A DNA stretch of 64,000 nucleotides from Armillaria gallica (GCA_037576215.1 JBANDB010000006.1:3844001-3908000), one strand, 5' to 3'. Shown: positions 33,592 to 44,979, numbered from the stretch's first letter. Notes: generated by a model from the letters alone, not told the origin. Program-made: numbers and translations.

Positions 33592-36500
33592 GGAGTTCAA
33601 ACACATGCCACGAGATTGAAGTATGACATAATCATGTCTATTTTCATGTGATTGACTCTGAGTGAGATATATGTACAATCCTTAGAGTGTAGTAAATGAA
33701 ATCTTTGTTGTAAAACGAAATCCTGCAGGCCATTGCTGCAATTTGCAGGGGAGACCCCTACAGACCCTCCTGCCCTCGCCGGGTGGCTGATTCCATCAAG
33801 GCCCCTAGCTGGGGAGGCTCACTCAAAGGATGTTCGCAAGCTCACATCATTTCATGCAGAACTTGACAAAGCTTGCTCGGCATTCTGCCAGCTCTCATTG
33901 TCTTGTGTACAATCATGGCCCTTTGGGCCTTTGTAAAGGCGTGTTCGATCACATTGATTACATTCACATAATAACCTAATGATTGCCTCTAGCTTTCTTT
34001 CTCTTCTCCTTTGTGATTGGAGAGAACTTTGTCAATTTTATGCTCCTTGCACTGCGAGCTGGGCTGGTGTCTGCTTTGTCCACACTGTCAGATGAGTGTA
34101 TCAGTGGAAATTCTGATTGTTTCAAGAGATCTCCTTCAATGATATAAATCAGTTGAGCTTCATGAGAATAGGTAAGAGAATACTACGTGTAGAAGCTGAC
34201 AAGGACTGGGAGTCTTCATATTTTGCCAGCTTGTCTCTCATAGCTGGAGAAATATACTCATCAAGTCCACCAGATTCTAGTAGGTCTGGTTCTATGTCAA
34301 GGACATCTTGAAGAGCATGAAACAAGGTGTCGTTGGTTTGCTGGAGTGTCATGAGAGCTGTTGTCAGTTGAGCATCATGTCCAGGTGTATTTGATGGTGC
34401 ATTTGAAATGTCAGAGCTGCTGTCTATCCTGTTACTAAGCACAGAGTTGTCAGTGATATTCCAGTCAAACAAGTCAGATCCAAGTGTAGCATTCATAGAT
34501 CTTGAATCATTGTGAAGCCAGCTTGTCATTGTTAGAGGAATTGCATATGGAGTCAAGCGAGTTGGACTTGATGGAGCAGATGAGAAGGTGATTGATGGTT
34601 CAGGAGTTTCAGGGATGATTTTGAAGGAATAAAAGTGGCGAACAGAGTGAACAGATTCCTGATAAGGGCTTGACAACAAGAGAACAGCTGGTTCAGAGTT
34701 CCTTGTGCCAAAGAAAGAGTCCAGGCTGATATTTGTGTCCTCAGTGAGCGCATCTTCATCACTCTTATCCAAGTTACCATCCAAATCTTCAGCCTCTGAG
34801 TCTGTTTCAGCATTGTCATCAAGCACCTCTTCTGCTAGCCATTCTGCCATCAGACTTGTCTCATAATCTGGAATGTATGACTGTTGTACTGGTTTTGGTG
34901 CTAGAGTTCGAAGCGAAGTGATATAATCACGATTGGCCTTCTTGTCAGCAAGCTCACAAAAAAAAGTCCAGCATGACCTGTGTGATGATCAAGAGGATCC
35001 ACATGTCAACTCTTGGCAACTGGCCACCGTGCATGTATGGTGCAAAATATTTGCCTTTGATGTGACCATTGAAAGATTCCAGCGGATTCATTGTTCAAGC
35101 GACCTGATTGACTGGGATATCCAACAGAATTGCAGCTTCCTTCACACCAGCAGGAGACCAAGACTTCCAATAGGACTGCAAGGAGATATAACTGTCGAAG
35201 TAGTCAAGGAATGCTGTACCAGCTTTGCCCTGGAGTTTGGATATCCTATCATGCTTCTTTGAGAGTTTAGCGAAGTAGTGCCATTCGTCCTGATAGATCT
35301 TCTTAGCCTCATCATATTCATCAACCTCCTTCAGAAGCTTCATCAAAGCGAGGGCTATCCATAGGCACACTGTCTTCCATGCCTCTCCTTTGGGTATTGA
35401 TTGTAGGTTCTTGTTTAATCTGTTTCACCAAGCCTGCCAGACATGGAAAATGCAGAGTAGAAGAAAGATGCCAGGCCAATTTTCAGTGAGAGCTTTTTGT
35501 TCGCAAACATCATTGTTGGTATTGCCAACACATATGTCAAATGTTTTGCCATGAGAATTAGTGCCAAGTCCAGGCTTGAATTGCTCAAGTAGGTGAGTAA
35601 GCAGCTCTCCATTGTAGTCTGTATGTACAGCTTTAGCATCCTTCCGAGCACTGAAGAGTAGGAAGCCAAGAGGAACACCGTGCTTGTTGTCATCTACTGC
35701 AAGTAGAATTGCCAGGAGAACACGAGACAAAGAAAACCCAAAGGTTAGATCCATGAAAACCTGCTTCTGATGACCGTATTTCCAGGTGGCTTCTTGCTGT
35801 TGCAGTGTTGATATGACCAACTCGAATCTAGCCTCATTGCCATCATTGTACAATGTATGTGGCTGGTAATGAAGACAGGAGGAAGCAAGGAGTGGTGATG
35901 GGGGCTGTGGATTCTTCAGTCGGAACCAAAGATCAATGTTCTCTTCAGCAGCAGAGCATTGAGGGATGCCTCATTCTCTTGCAAGTGTTCGGTAAAGTGA
36001 GGTAGAGTCGTGCATTGTGAGGAAGAACCAATGACTCTTATCACCCTGATGCAAGTCTAGATGTTCGATGGTGTATTTTTTGCACTGAGCATGAATTATG
36101 TGCATCGGAATGTTTTAACAGAGAAGTCCCAGTGCAAAGTCGTGAACAGTCTTGTCAAGTGGAAGGCAAGAATCTCAGATCATTTCAGTTTGTTCCTGGC
36201 ATGCCAATGAGTGATCAAGTATGCCTGATATCTTGTTGACAGCAACAAGAATACCATCTAACAGAAATATGAGCTGATTGGCTAGTATATATGGTAAGAC
36301 TGCGACTTGCCGTTCCAGTCATCATGCATTGTTATCAGTCATACATAGCTCAGGCACCCAACATTCTCCCATGGAATCTGCCGTTTCCCTTCTGCAGTGG
36401 CAAATCGTCCCTGCATATGATCCACTCCGCACTGACATTGATATATGTGCTCTGTCCACTTCCAGTGCTTCTTCTCGTCTTGACTCTTTGTTCCTTGTTT

Positions 36501-37212
36501 TGATTTGGGAACTTTTGAGGAGTGGAACTTGCTATCAGTCCGGATAATTGAATATTTGCACTGTACATTGCGCTCGTTCTCAGTTGGTATGTATAGATCA
36601 AGGTTGGCAAGAAGTAGCATAGCTGCGGCTGTGGGCAGAACAATAAATTCTACTAATAGATAAAAGGACACATGCTCACCCTGACTTGATCAGCTGTAAT
36701 TGTATTTCCTGACATCAAGTCTGACTGCCTCGACATGAGTATCTAATTCAGTGCAGCTCTGCAGTGACAACTGTAGTATGCTGGGAACTGTCAGCTCAGT
36801 CCTATCTTTGTTTGGTGTAGGAACATTTTCTAGGCCAGGAACAATAAAGTCGCCCAGAGGATCAGCCAGGGATAGAGTACGAAGCATTGGGATTGAAAAT
36901 GATTAATGAGAAGCAGAGATAAAAGCAAAGTCGTGTCACGTCACGTCAATTTGCTTCGTGCCGTGCTTATGACATCAAAGGTCAATTATTCAGTAAACTG
37001 TTTGATGTCATCGCGGCAAAGTAAAGCAGAACTTGACTGGGGATGACATCACAACCATGAATAAAATAGTGATCTTTGTGTGAATTGAACTGCAGACCAA
37101 GGCAACAAACCACCTACATGTACCACTAGACCAAGATGCTATAGGTAGTGCACGTATTATATACACCATGTCATTAATTTAATTAAAATCTTGCAGCGTG
37201 AATTTAAATTCC
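33592..37212 (-). mobile_element. MULE (Mutator-like) DNA transposon, 3,621 bp, inserted in E2
   Basis: Terminal inverted repeats start GGAGTTCAAACACATGCC on the left and GGAATTTAAATTCACGCT on the right; over 30 bp most differences are transitions. The flanks are 9-bp duplications, AGGATTGAT (33,583-33,591) and AGGATTGAC (37,213-37,221); the uninserted E1 has aggattgac once (reverse of 26,62x). A 9-bp duplication is characteristic of Mutator elements. The body encodes a MULE transposase on the minus strand. A CpG-rich patch without known homology sits at 33,720-33,960. Confidence 0.88.
34149..36887 (-). pseudogene. MULE transposase, degenerate
   Basis: The start is probably ATG at 36,887 (MLRTLSLADPLGDFIVPGLE), followed by a Cys/His-containing N-terminal part (YQCQCGVDHMQ) at about 36,430. 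The core is on 35,853-35,425: MDLTFGFS with the first catalytic Asp, then NTNNDVCEQKALTENWP where the family has T-D-N-D, so the second Asp appears as Asn. After it comes LLCIFHVWQAW with the typical C-x2-H. The C-terminal part has SFNGHIKGKYFAPYMHGG (about 35,080-35,030). An 8-T run at about 34,968-34,975 shifts the frame just before CELADKKANRDYI. An acidic C-terminal domain ends at 34,149. Several stops confirm decay. Confidence 0.78.
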
Positions 37213-37221
37213 AGGATTGAC

Positions 37222-38062
37222 TGCTGCATATTGACTATCCCCCTCTTTTGGATAGACGTCTCATCATCTAGTGAGTGCATCCAGTTTTCCTCTGAGTTTC
37301 CCCAGTCAGAAACAGATTACTAGATTGAATTGGGATAGGTATTCAGACCACCAAACTTGCCGACAGATAAGAATCTTGGTAGTAGAAAAATATTCAAGAT
37401 TCTTGTGGTCTGTAACAACATCAACAGGTTCTGCAGAGCCTTCAAGGTAGTGATGCCAGTATTTAAAGGCTTCAAAGATAGCTAGAAGCTCTTTATCATG
37501 GGTGTCATAGTTGAGTTCGGCATTGTGAAGGCTCCAGAATAGGAATGCGATGGGGTGGATTTTGCCATCTTCAAGGTAGATGGAGAGGATAGCAGCAATA
37601 GCATAGTTGGAGGCATCAGTCTCCACAACTAATTGTTAGTTGGGAACCCAGTGGGCAAGGATAGGGGCATGAGTGAAGGCTTGCTTTAGTTCATTGAAAG
37701 CAGCCATGCACTTGTCATCAAATTTCTGCAGAGTTCTTTTGCATGTGAGATGGGTTAGGGGAATAATGATGTCACTGTATTCATGGATAAAACAGTGGTA
37801 GAAATTAGCGAAGCCAAGGAAGGATTGGATATCCTTAACTTTCCATGGAACCAGCCAATCTAAAATAGCCTTGACCTTGTCTTCAGACATGCAGAGGCCC
37901 TCGGGTGAGAGAATGTAGCCTAGATATTCCACAGAGTCCTGGTGAAACTCACATTTGGGTCCTTTGCAGTAGAGCCCATTTGCTCTTAGTTTGCACAGAA
38001 CTTCACATATGTGTTTCTAGTGCTCTGTGGGGTCATTGGAATAGATGAGGATGTCATCAGGT
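37222..38062 (-). pseudogene. E2 reverse transcriptase palm end and RNase H
   Basis: Begins at the YLDD box (DDILIYSND) and continues MEYLGYILSPEGLCMSEDK, FLGFANFYHCFIHEYSD, METDASNYAIAAILS and TDHKNLEYFSTTK to the RNase H end. Unlike E1, the catalytic DD pair is still encoded (gatgac). A stop sits between the palm and RNase H (37,633). Homology to E1 ends abruptly at about 38,062. Confidence 0.85.
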
Positions 38063-39120
38063 GAGGGGTTTACTTGTGGCAAATAAACCTGTCTTGAGAC
38101 ATCTATACCAAACTTTGCCCACACTGGCACATTGCTGCAAATTTTTGATTTGGCTCTGGGAAATTTTTTTCAAAATAGGACAGCAAAATAGGCATATTTT
38201 CTGGCATTTCATTCATTCTTATCTCATGTCAGTTTGTTGTTGACATTGAGCACAGCCACATCCTATTTGGTCAATAGTGCACTGGCATTGGGCCACCCAC
38301 CATGCTCTTCTGCTCATCATTTGGGCTCTATGAAAATTACTTGAAACAGGAAAAATAATATATTTTTAGTTCCTATCTTGACCCTGCCAATCTGATGCCT
38401 ACAGTAGATGGATGCGAGCCCACTAGTCTGGATGTTGTTAATGGTGTGAACATATCATTCCCAAATTGGTAGCCCCGAAGTTCTCAAAATCTGAAGAAAA
38501 CTTCGCAATTTTGTCATTAGGCACTATTCTGTTTAATGGTACATGTATATCACTCTATTCTGTTATTACTGTTGGTCATAGTGCTGTAATATAGCTTGAA
38601 AATGAGATAGATACCATTTCAACTATTTCAGAGTTTGCTGGATGCACTCAAATGAGTGGCAGTGTACAATATTTTGATGTTTCAAGCACTACGAAGGCTC
38701 GCTGGTGTTTGTAATTTATGAGTGTACCTTGATATCATTCAATAGCATATGTAAACTACATTTATGAGTGCTGAAACTGACTTAAAGTGTAGAAGAATGT
38801 GAATAATATTATCACCTAGAGATAAATCTTTACATTTTCACACTTTTATGATATGACACTGAGCCAAATTATGGTATATTGCCAACAAGAATGTCCATTA
38901 TACTAGTGTATAGATAATACAAGAATTGTGGTATATCTACACTCAAATAAATACCAAGTCTGAGCAATAAATGCAAAAAACAAGTGTAAAACGATGCATA
39001 CTTCTAATCTTACTACCCTGAAAACAATAAAGGTATTCGCAGACCGCCATGGATCGGGCACTTCTACTATGTAGTGTATTGTGTATCTTCACATATTAAA
39101 TCAAACTTGCATTGATTCCA
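38063..39120. other. 1.06-kb AT-rich segment between E2 and E3, unexplained
   Basis: Homology to E1 ends at 38,062 on one side and at about 39,130 on the other, at unrelated points of the element (RT palm and antisense ORF). Between them I see no coding sequence, no duplication and no clear terminal repeats. A small hairpin GGTTTA...TAAACC lies at 38,068-38,090. CpG is nearly absent except around 39,040. Confidence 0.45.
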
Positions 39121-39130
39121 GTACCCTAGG

Positions 39131-40674
39131 GTGCATCAACTTAAGGTGGAGGTTCTGAGGCAGGAGAAGATAGAGGCTGAGAGGAAGGCAGAGAAGCAGA
39201 GGCAGGAGGAAGAGCAGCTCCAGCTGGAGGCCAAAAAAGAAAAAGAGTTGGCCTTGGAGAGGGAGAAACAGGAGGCCACGGAGCATCAGCAACTGGCTGA
39301 CTTGAAGGAACAGGAGGATAAGGAGAAGGAAAAAGAGAAGGAGAAAGAGGATGAGGCCAATGAGTTGGCCTTGCAGGCTGCTGGTGCTCCATTGGCAAGT
39401 GACAGAGATACCAAGGCAGATCTGGCAGATCTGAAAATGGCCGTGATGGCTGAATTGAGGAGGAAGAGAGAGATTGCTAAGGGAAAGAAGAGGGTGGAAA
39501 CTGCAGAGCCTCGAAAGTGTAAGTTCTGGTCTGCAAGCATGGTGGAGGACAGTGGAGAAGAGGGTTGGGGTGCATTGGCAGGGCCATCAACCCCTAAGCA
39601 TCTGAAAACTGAGCCTGCACCCCAGGCACAAGATAAGGTTTTGACTGGCAATGGTACGTGGCACTGTCAGATTTCCATTCTGTTTGTTGACTTGTCATAG
39701 CACGTTGTGCCAAATGTCGGATGGATAAAGCAGCCTGTTTCCTCCATGGCAGCCTCTGAACATGTCAACGGTGCCGTGTCAAGAAGGCCTGATGTTCCTT
39801 CAACAAGGGTGGAGATGATGGCGGAGCCGCAGAGAATGGCAGTGTGATGGAGTTGCTGCAGGACATTTTGTCAAGGTTGGCATGCTTGGAAGACAAGGTG
39901 GAGCATATTGCAGAGCGTGTGGAGGACCTGATGGATAATTACCATCCTGATTGCAACATCAAGTATCCCGACAACCTTCCTTCCAAATCCATAATGGCAG
40001 AGTTTGAGGCATCATGAATGGAGCTCTGAAAAACTGGTGATATCTATAGCAAGGTACTACAAAAGATGGCCTTACAATGGTTGGACAGAGATATGGCAGT
40101 TATCAAGGCAAAGGGGTTGCAGTCACTGGCCAAGGACTCTCTGCTCGGAATGGAGGACCCATACAAAATTCTTAACAAGTCCTTCTGCATCAGAACTGTC
40201 AGTGTTGCCGGTCTGCACGAGCAGATGTTAGTTTGTAACAAGTTCCTGCGAGCCTGCTGGGATTTCTACAATGCGCATGGGTGCCAAAAGGAGTGGCAGC
40301 TATAGAAAAGGCTGTTGAAGGATCAGGAGGGTTATAGAGTGGAGGATTCGGATGAGCTGTTGGACTTGGAGGAGGAAGTTAGGAAGGATATGATACTGGG
40401 CATGGAATCTATCAGCATCCCAGAGTTGGATGCATTCATCAAAATGCCTATACCTGATGAGGATCTGGAAGAGGAGGCAGAGAGGGAGTTCCAACAGCAG
40501 GCCATGGCAAGGATGAGGGCCTTCAAAAGGTCAAGGGGTGAAGAAGTTGAGGATGAGGAGATGTATGAAGATTTGGAGCCAGTATTGGTACAGGAGATGG
40601 ATGAAGAAAAGGAAAGGGAGACTGAAGTGGTTGATGTGAATATGATGGGTCTGTCTGGTGCCAAGACCTCTTGA
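39131..40674 (+). pseudogene. E3 antisense accessory ORF, N-terminus missing
   Basis: The coiled coil (HQLKVEVLRQEKIEAERKAE onward, 39,140-39,370) runs on to a basic patch and PKHLKTEPAPQAQDK. Then, in another frame, come the Cys modules CAKCRMDKAACFLHGS and CQRCRVKKA*CSFNK (about 39,705-39,810). A second coiled coil, DPYKILNKSF (about 40,158), the WQL*KRLLKDQEG segment and an acidic C-terminus ending LSGAKTS at 40,674 follow. Alignment with E1 keeps Cys spacing and the DPY-x-I-x-N, FY and WQ positions although overall identity is low. Frameshifts and stops make it a pseudogene. Confidence 0.72.
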
Positions 40675-40922
40675 ACTTTTGTCATATATATATATATTTG
40701 TATTTTCTTAATAGTGCTGTAGATTGCTGGGACCCCAGGGGTTCTATAATATATATTGACTTTTTGGATTTGAAGATAGGAATAGGAAAGAGAATGAGAA
40801 CGGGGCCGTCGGGTTCCATTCCCGATTAGAAAACAAATTTGCAATAGTTTTTGTAGATTTGATTTGAAATAAAGAAGGGCAGAGCCAATGGAAACCGATG
40901 ATGTTACAAGTGAGGGAGGGAG

Positions 40923-41597
40923 TTAGATAGTGGGTTTTCGGATGGTGACTTTGGCTAATGGTCCTAGTTTGTCTGGGTAGCAATGGTGGAAATCTTTGAT
41001 GAAATCGTCAGCAGAGAACTTGGTGGCTGGTAACTAAGCAAACTCTTTGTTGGTGCCTTCACAACCTAACTATTGGATCCTATAGAGGAGGAGGCACCAG
41101 AACTGGCAGTCAAGTTTGGAGTCTAGGATCTGAGCTATTTCATACTGCTCTTCACCGTCGACTTCCACTGGAGGCAGCGGAGACTGCATGCGATTAGAGA
41201 TAGTGTTTTCTTCTACAGGTTTCAGTTGTGATACATGGAAGACAGGGTGAATGGCATGGAGGTCTGATGGGAGTTTGAAAGTGAAGGAATAAGAGCCTGG
41301 CTGAGCTATGGTTTCAAATGGGCTAAGGAATTTCTCTATGAATTTTGTGGTAGGGCAAGTAGTCTTGATGTGCTTGGAACTAAGAAAGACTTTGTCACCT
41401 ACTTTGAAAGGAGAGGCCGGATTCTAGTGCTTGTCTGCTTGGATCTTGTAGTGAGACTGTGCCTGGGTGATTTTGTCATGTAGGAATTAGTGTAGTTCAT
41501 CGAGGTTGACTATAAAGTTGCAGGCCTGAGTGGAGGCGATATCACATTCAGGGTGAACAGTGATGTTAGGGTGGTATCCTTTGTTGGCAAAGAATGG
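40923..41597 (-). pseudogene. E3 integrase second half and chromodomain
   Basis: Starts at [13 protein letters not shown], in register with E1 27,515, and runs through the SH3-like part, QYEIAQILDSKLDCQ, the chromodomain segment and VTIRKPTI to TAA (40,923-40,925). It preserves the CGA codon in IRKPTI that is TGA in E1. Confidence 0.85.
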
Positions 41598-42039
41598 AGA
41601 GAGGGGAAGAAACACCTGGTAATAGTGAATGGAAAGTGATACTGTGCTTTGCCCAGTCAATCAACAGATTGCAGCAGGAAAGCCAGTTGTATCCTAGAAC
41701 AATGTTACAGGATGAATCTAGACAAGTAACATAGAAGTCAATGTTTCCGGAAGGGAAACAGACTGGAAGAGTGATGGATTGGAAGATGTGAGATCCAGCA
41801 GAGCCGTCAAGGAGCTGAAGTTGAACAGGAGAGATAGGTTTGGTAGGAAGGTTGTGGTCCTCAATGTACTTGGAGTCAACAAAACAATGGCTAGAACCAG
41901 AGTCAACCAAAGCAAGAAAACGAAGGATAGTAATGATTGGAGAGTCATCGGACTCTGTAATGGAGCTGACTTCAGAAGAGAGTGATATAGTTAGGGAATG
42001 ATTGGAAAGAGCAGTGGCATTGAGGGTGACAACCTCCAA
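41598..42039 (-). pseudogene. E3 aspartic protease
   Basis: Contains [20 protein letters not shown] with the DSG active site and [19 protein letters not shown]. The sequence runs to [10 protein letters not shown] and is then fused to integrase at 41,598. A 9-base gap relative to E1 lies before [12 protein letters not shown]. Confidence 0.85.
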
Positions 42040-42095
42040 TGTGTGATTACAGTCAACACAACCTTGATCTCACACAGAGGATACAGGGCTGCTCT

Positions 42096-43598
42096 CTAGT
42101 TTTCTGACTTTGTAGGAGCCAGATCCTCAGAGGCAGGAGCAGGTTCTTCAACTTCTGCAGCACAACTCTTAGCAGAGGCCATGGCTTTGCATTTGTTGCA
42201 GTCCTCAGTTTTGTACTTGCTTCCACAGAACATACAGAGATTGTTCTTGTGATGGCAGTTCTTTTCTTCTCGAGTAAGATGTTTGTCTTTGCCTAGCTTA
42301 TCAGTGTAGGGCTTTGGGTTGGAAGTGGATCCTGAGGAATTGGAATATGAAGACTTTGGAGTTGAACCAGAGGCCAAAAAATTGGAGTGGGAACTGGAAC
42401 CCTTCAATTTAGGATTGTTGGAATATGAGTTGGAGGATTTATTTTCCTGGCTTTCTTGGGATATCTCAGTCCTCCGAGTCCAATAGCAAGCACTGAGTTC
42501 TTGGGCTAGGAAATGCATGTCTCAGAGATTGTTAGGCTTTCCGTGGTGAGCCATATCATCCTTGATGCATGTGCAAAGTCTACAGTAAAAGGCATGGCAG
42601 AGGGAATTGTCACAATAGCCAACCTGGGATGCATATTGGTTGAACTGGACCAGATATTGCATGATTCGGTCTCTGTCACACATCCGGAGATGTTCCAAGG
42701 CATCTTCAGCATCTCTGATGGCATTAAAAGAGCCCAAATTGGTTCAGAGTTCATCAAGGAATGCAGCATAAGAGTATTGCCATGCCAGCAGATTCTGTGG
42801 ATTGGGATGGAGGATGTCTGGTTCAAACCAGTCAAGAGCAGTGCCAGAAAGGAAAGAGATGGTGTAGTTGACTTTACTGGCATCCACTGCAAAAGCAGTG
42901 GGTCTGTCATTAAAGTTCAATTGAAGGGAGACAATGAAAGCCTTAAGCTTCCACAGGTCAAAGCCATTGAACATATCAGGTTCTTTGACCTTGGTATGGA
43001 TGTTGTTGGGTTGAGGATTGTTTAGCGAAGTGGAAACCCTGCACAACAGGTTCATGAATTCTTGTAAGAATTCTTGCTCATTGGGAGCATTGTTGCCAGG
43101 TCCACCTGGTCCTCCTGATCCATTGGGGCTGCTGGGGCCTCTGGTTCCATTTGGGCTACCTGGTTGGGAGTCGAATTCATTGTCACCCTGGTTGCATTGA
43201 TTCGAAGGATGAGTAGGGGTATCAGTTTCACCTCTGGAATTGTCAGATCCCACAGCATCCATTTGTTTCCCATTGGAGGTGGGTTGAGGTGCTGGGGTGT
43301 GTGGATCTGGATTCTCTTGGTATCCATTGAATATGCCTGTCCTTTGGTGATGTAGAAGGTCATCGGGTGGTGGAGTACCAAAAGAGTTAGGAAAACTGTA
43401 GTTGTCAGATTAACGAGCAGTGAAAATGGAGTGGCTGTAGGTTTCTCTACAGGATGGTTGTCTTCCGATGGAGGCCAATCTAAAAAGTTCTGGATTTTCC
43501 TTGGATGTGGATGCTAGTATGTCTTTCATGGAAAAGATTGGTGTCTTTCATTTCAGCCCTTCACCTGTCTCTGGAGAGTAAGTGTATGTGGTTGTCAT
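42096..43598 (-). pseudogene. E3 gag
   Basis: Start MTTTYTYSPETGEGLK at 43,598, sharing with E1 a TGA after the first 16 codons, so either gag starts later or both copies descend from a mutated source. The middle is better preserved than E1 (43,262-42,744, including EFLQEFMNLLCRVST). A frameshift occurs near 42,740 (AFLDEL then MGSFNAIRDAEDALEHL). The knuckle CMFCGSKYKTEDC keeps all three Cys but has Tyr in the His position. Confidence 0.85.
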
Positions 43599-43606
43599 GA
43601 TTTAGA

Positions 43607-44040
43607 CAAGGGGGAGGTGGGCTTCAAAAAACACATATGACATACATTTTCACATTTAAGGATAAGCTGGACCCCCCCTCCCCCCCCTCACATGCCATAT
43701 ATGGTAGTAATATGTACATATTAGGGCAGCTTAGTAATCTATTCTTAGTTACCGGAAAGATGCCGGTATGTGCCAGTCGTTTGCCAAGAGTTGCCGGTTG
43801 GCTACCCCACCACACTTTGGCGAAGACCACGTCCAAGATGAGTATTTCGACATGAAATGAACTGTATTCATATGAGGGCATTGAAATAATGATAATTTAA
43901 ACCACTAGGTAAGTCCTATAGTGCTGTATAGCCTAAAATAGAACATGCAAAGTGCATGTCACTTTCGCATTTAAGGCTTGGACCCCTCCCCCCCCTCCTC
44001 TCTACCCTATGTGCCAGATTTTAGCCACACCTCCCCCTTG
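43607..44040. mobile_element. 434-bp hAT-like MITE in the E3 leader
   Basis: Terminal inverted repeats CAAGGGGGAGGTG on both ends and a perfect 8-bp target duplication GATTTAGA (43,599-43,606 and 44,041-44,048). Eight-base duplications are typical of hAT elements. Both subterminal regions hold a CA(T)TTTC-x-CATTTAAGG motif followed by long C-runs (about 43,670 and 43,985) in direct orientation. No coding capacity. Confidence 0.85.
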
Positions 44041-44077
44041 GATTTAGAGAAAAATTCGACTCAAGGGGTTGAGTTTG

Positions 44078-44274
44078 TATTGTGATTTGAATGCCATGCA
44101 CTCCAGCTGTTAGGCTGTTAGTCACTAGGTAGACAAACTCATGAGGAGCTTTCCCTGCCTGTGCACTGTATTTATACTATTGACTTTCTAATATATTCTC
44201 TTTCTACCCATTTCCTCTGGATTCTGCCTTACTAAGCATGCTGAGACATGCTGTATCACTGGAATATCACAACA
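44078..44274. mobile_element. 197-bp solo LTR in the E3 leader
   Basis: Ends are TATTGTGAT and ATCACAACA, i.e. TG...CA with one tip mutated to TA, and both sides carry GTTTG (44,073-44,077 and 44,275-44,279). Removing it and one GTTTG restores the leader seen in E1 (gtatattcaaactcaacc). The parent element family is not identified. Confidence 0.75.
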
Positions 44275-44286
44275 GTTTGAATATAC

Positions 44287-44651
44287 TGTTAGGAGATCTG
44301 CAAAGTGTGTGGGCTTTGGCGAAGCTATTAGCAATGTCACCCTTGAGCCAAAGCCCTAGGATTGGATTGCAGAATGGAGTCCACAGAGAGTGAAGGTTTG
44401 GATAGAGTAGGGATAGTCCAACAGAGTGCTGAGTTGAAGTCCAATGGAATCCAATGGAGGTCTGTTCGCTACCGAATTTGGGTTCTAGATTTAATATGTG
44501 AAATAATAAAATGAAACAGAAATGAAATATTAAATGGAATAAGTAAATGGTAAGAGGCCAGAGGCTGTGGAGGTCCAATAGTGCAATCCATTGAGGTGAA
44601 GTCTAAGCTTGAAGTCAGTGTGAAGTAGAGGTCTGTGGCATGCACATAACA
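44287..44651 (-). repeat. E3 5' LTR, shortened to 365 bp
   Basis: Same LTR family as E1 (ggcatgcacataaca at the right end, tgttagg at the left), but about 150 bp shorter because of deletions near both the 3' end (loss around the ctatttggca segment) and the middle. Followed on the right by gggta, which differs by one transition from ggata left of the E2 LTR. Confidence 0.82.
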
Positions 44652-44979
44652 GGGTACTCCCACAGTCCATATTAGTATGTAATCACATTATAATCAAATT
44701 ATAAGGTAGATGTCACCTATAATAAGTGAATATCATGTGACTGAATTGTGATATCCAAATCAGGTGATGATTTCACAAAAATATTGCTCATGCCTTTCCT
44801 GCAATAGATATAGGCTAAAATAGAAATAGGTATTGTGTGCAATACATATACAAACAAGGCCCAGTCCAGTATTTTTTCCAGAAACATCACCTGATAAAGT
44901 AGTAGGCTTTTTTTGTGTTCCCTTCAGCCAGCCATGCACAGAAAGCCAAGATAGTTAATGCCCCAGAGAAGTAGACATG
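44652..44979. other. AT-rich non-coding sequence
   Basis: No gene or repeat recognised. It lies between the E3 LTR and the copia-like solo LTR and is CpG-poor, as in the transposon island. Confidence 0.5.

Larger units (their letters stand above)
16354..38062 (-). mobile_element. E2: Ty3/gypsy copy split by four insertions, 5' end missing
   Basis: Reading on the minus strand: RT/RNase H (38,062-37,222), [MULE], RNase H-INT linker (33,582-33,335), [solo-LTR-like element], integrase (31,673-30,952), [E1], integrase end (20,568-20,268), [CTAG-rich element], 3' region with the antisense ORF, and the 3' LTR (16,878-16,354). Each resumption continues the E1-type sequence exactly where it stopped, so one element was interrupted repeatedly. 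The part before the RT YLDD motif is lost at 38,062. Confidence 0.85.
39121..44651 (-). mobile_element. E3: internally deleted Ty3/gypsy copy without a 3' LTR
   Basis: Minus-strand order: 5' LTR (44,651-44,287), leader with a solo LTR and a MITE inserted, gag, protease, then a junction at 41,597/41,598 that jumps from the protease end directly to the second half of integrase. Chromodomain, 3' region and the antisense ORF follow, and the copy stops at about 39,130 before the 3' LTR. Compared with E1 the junction removes roughly 2.6 kb (all RT, RNase H and half of integrase). Confidence 0.85.
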
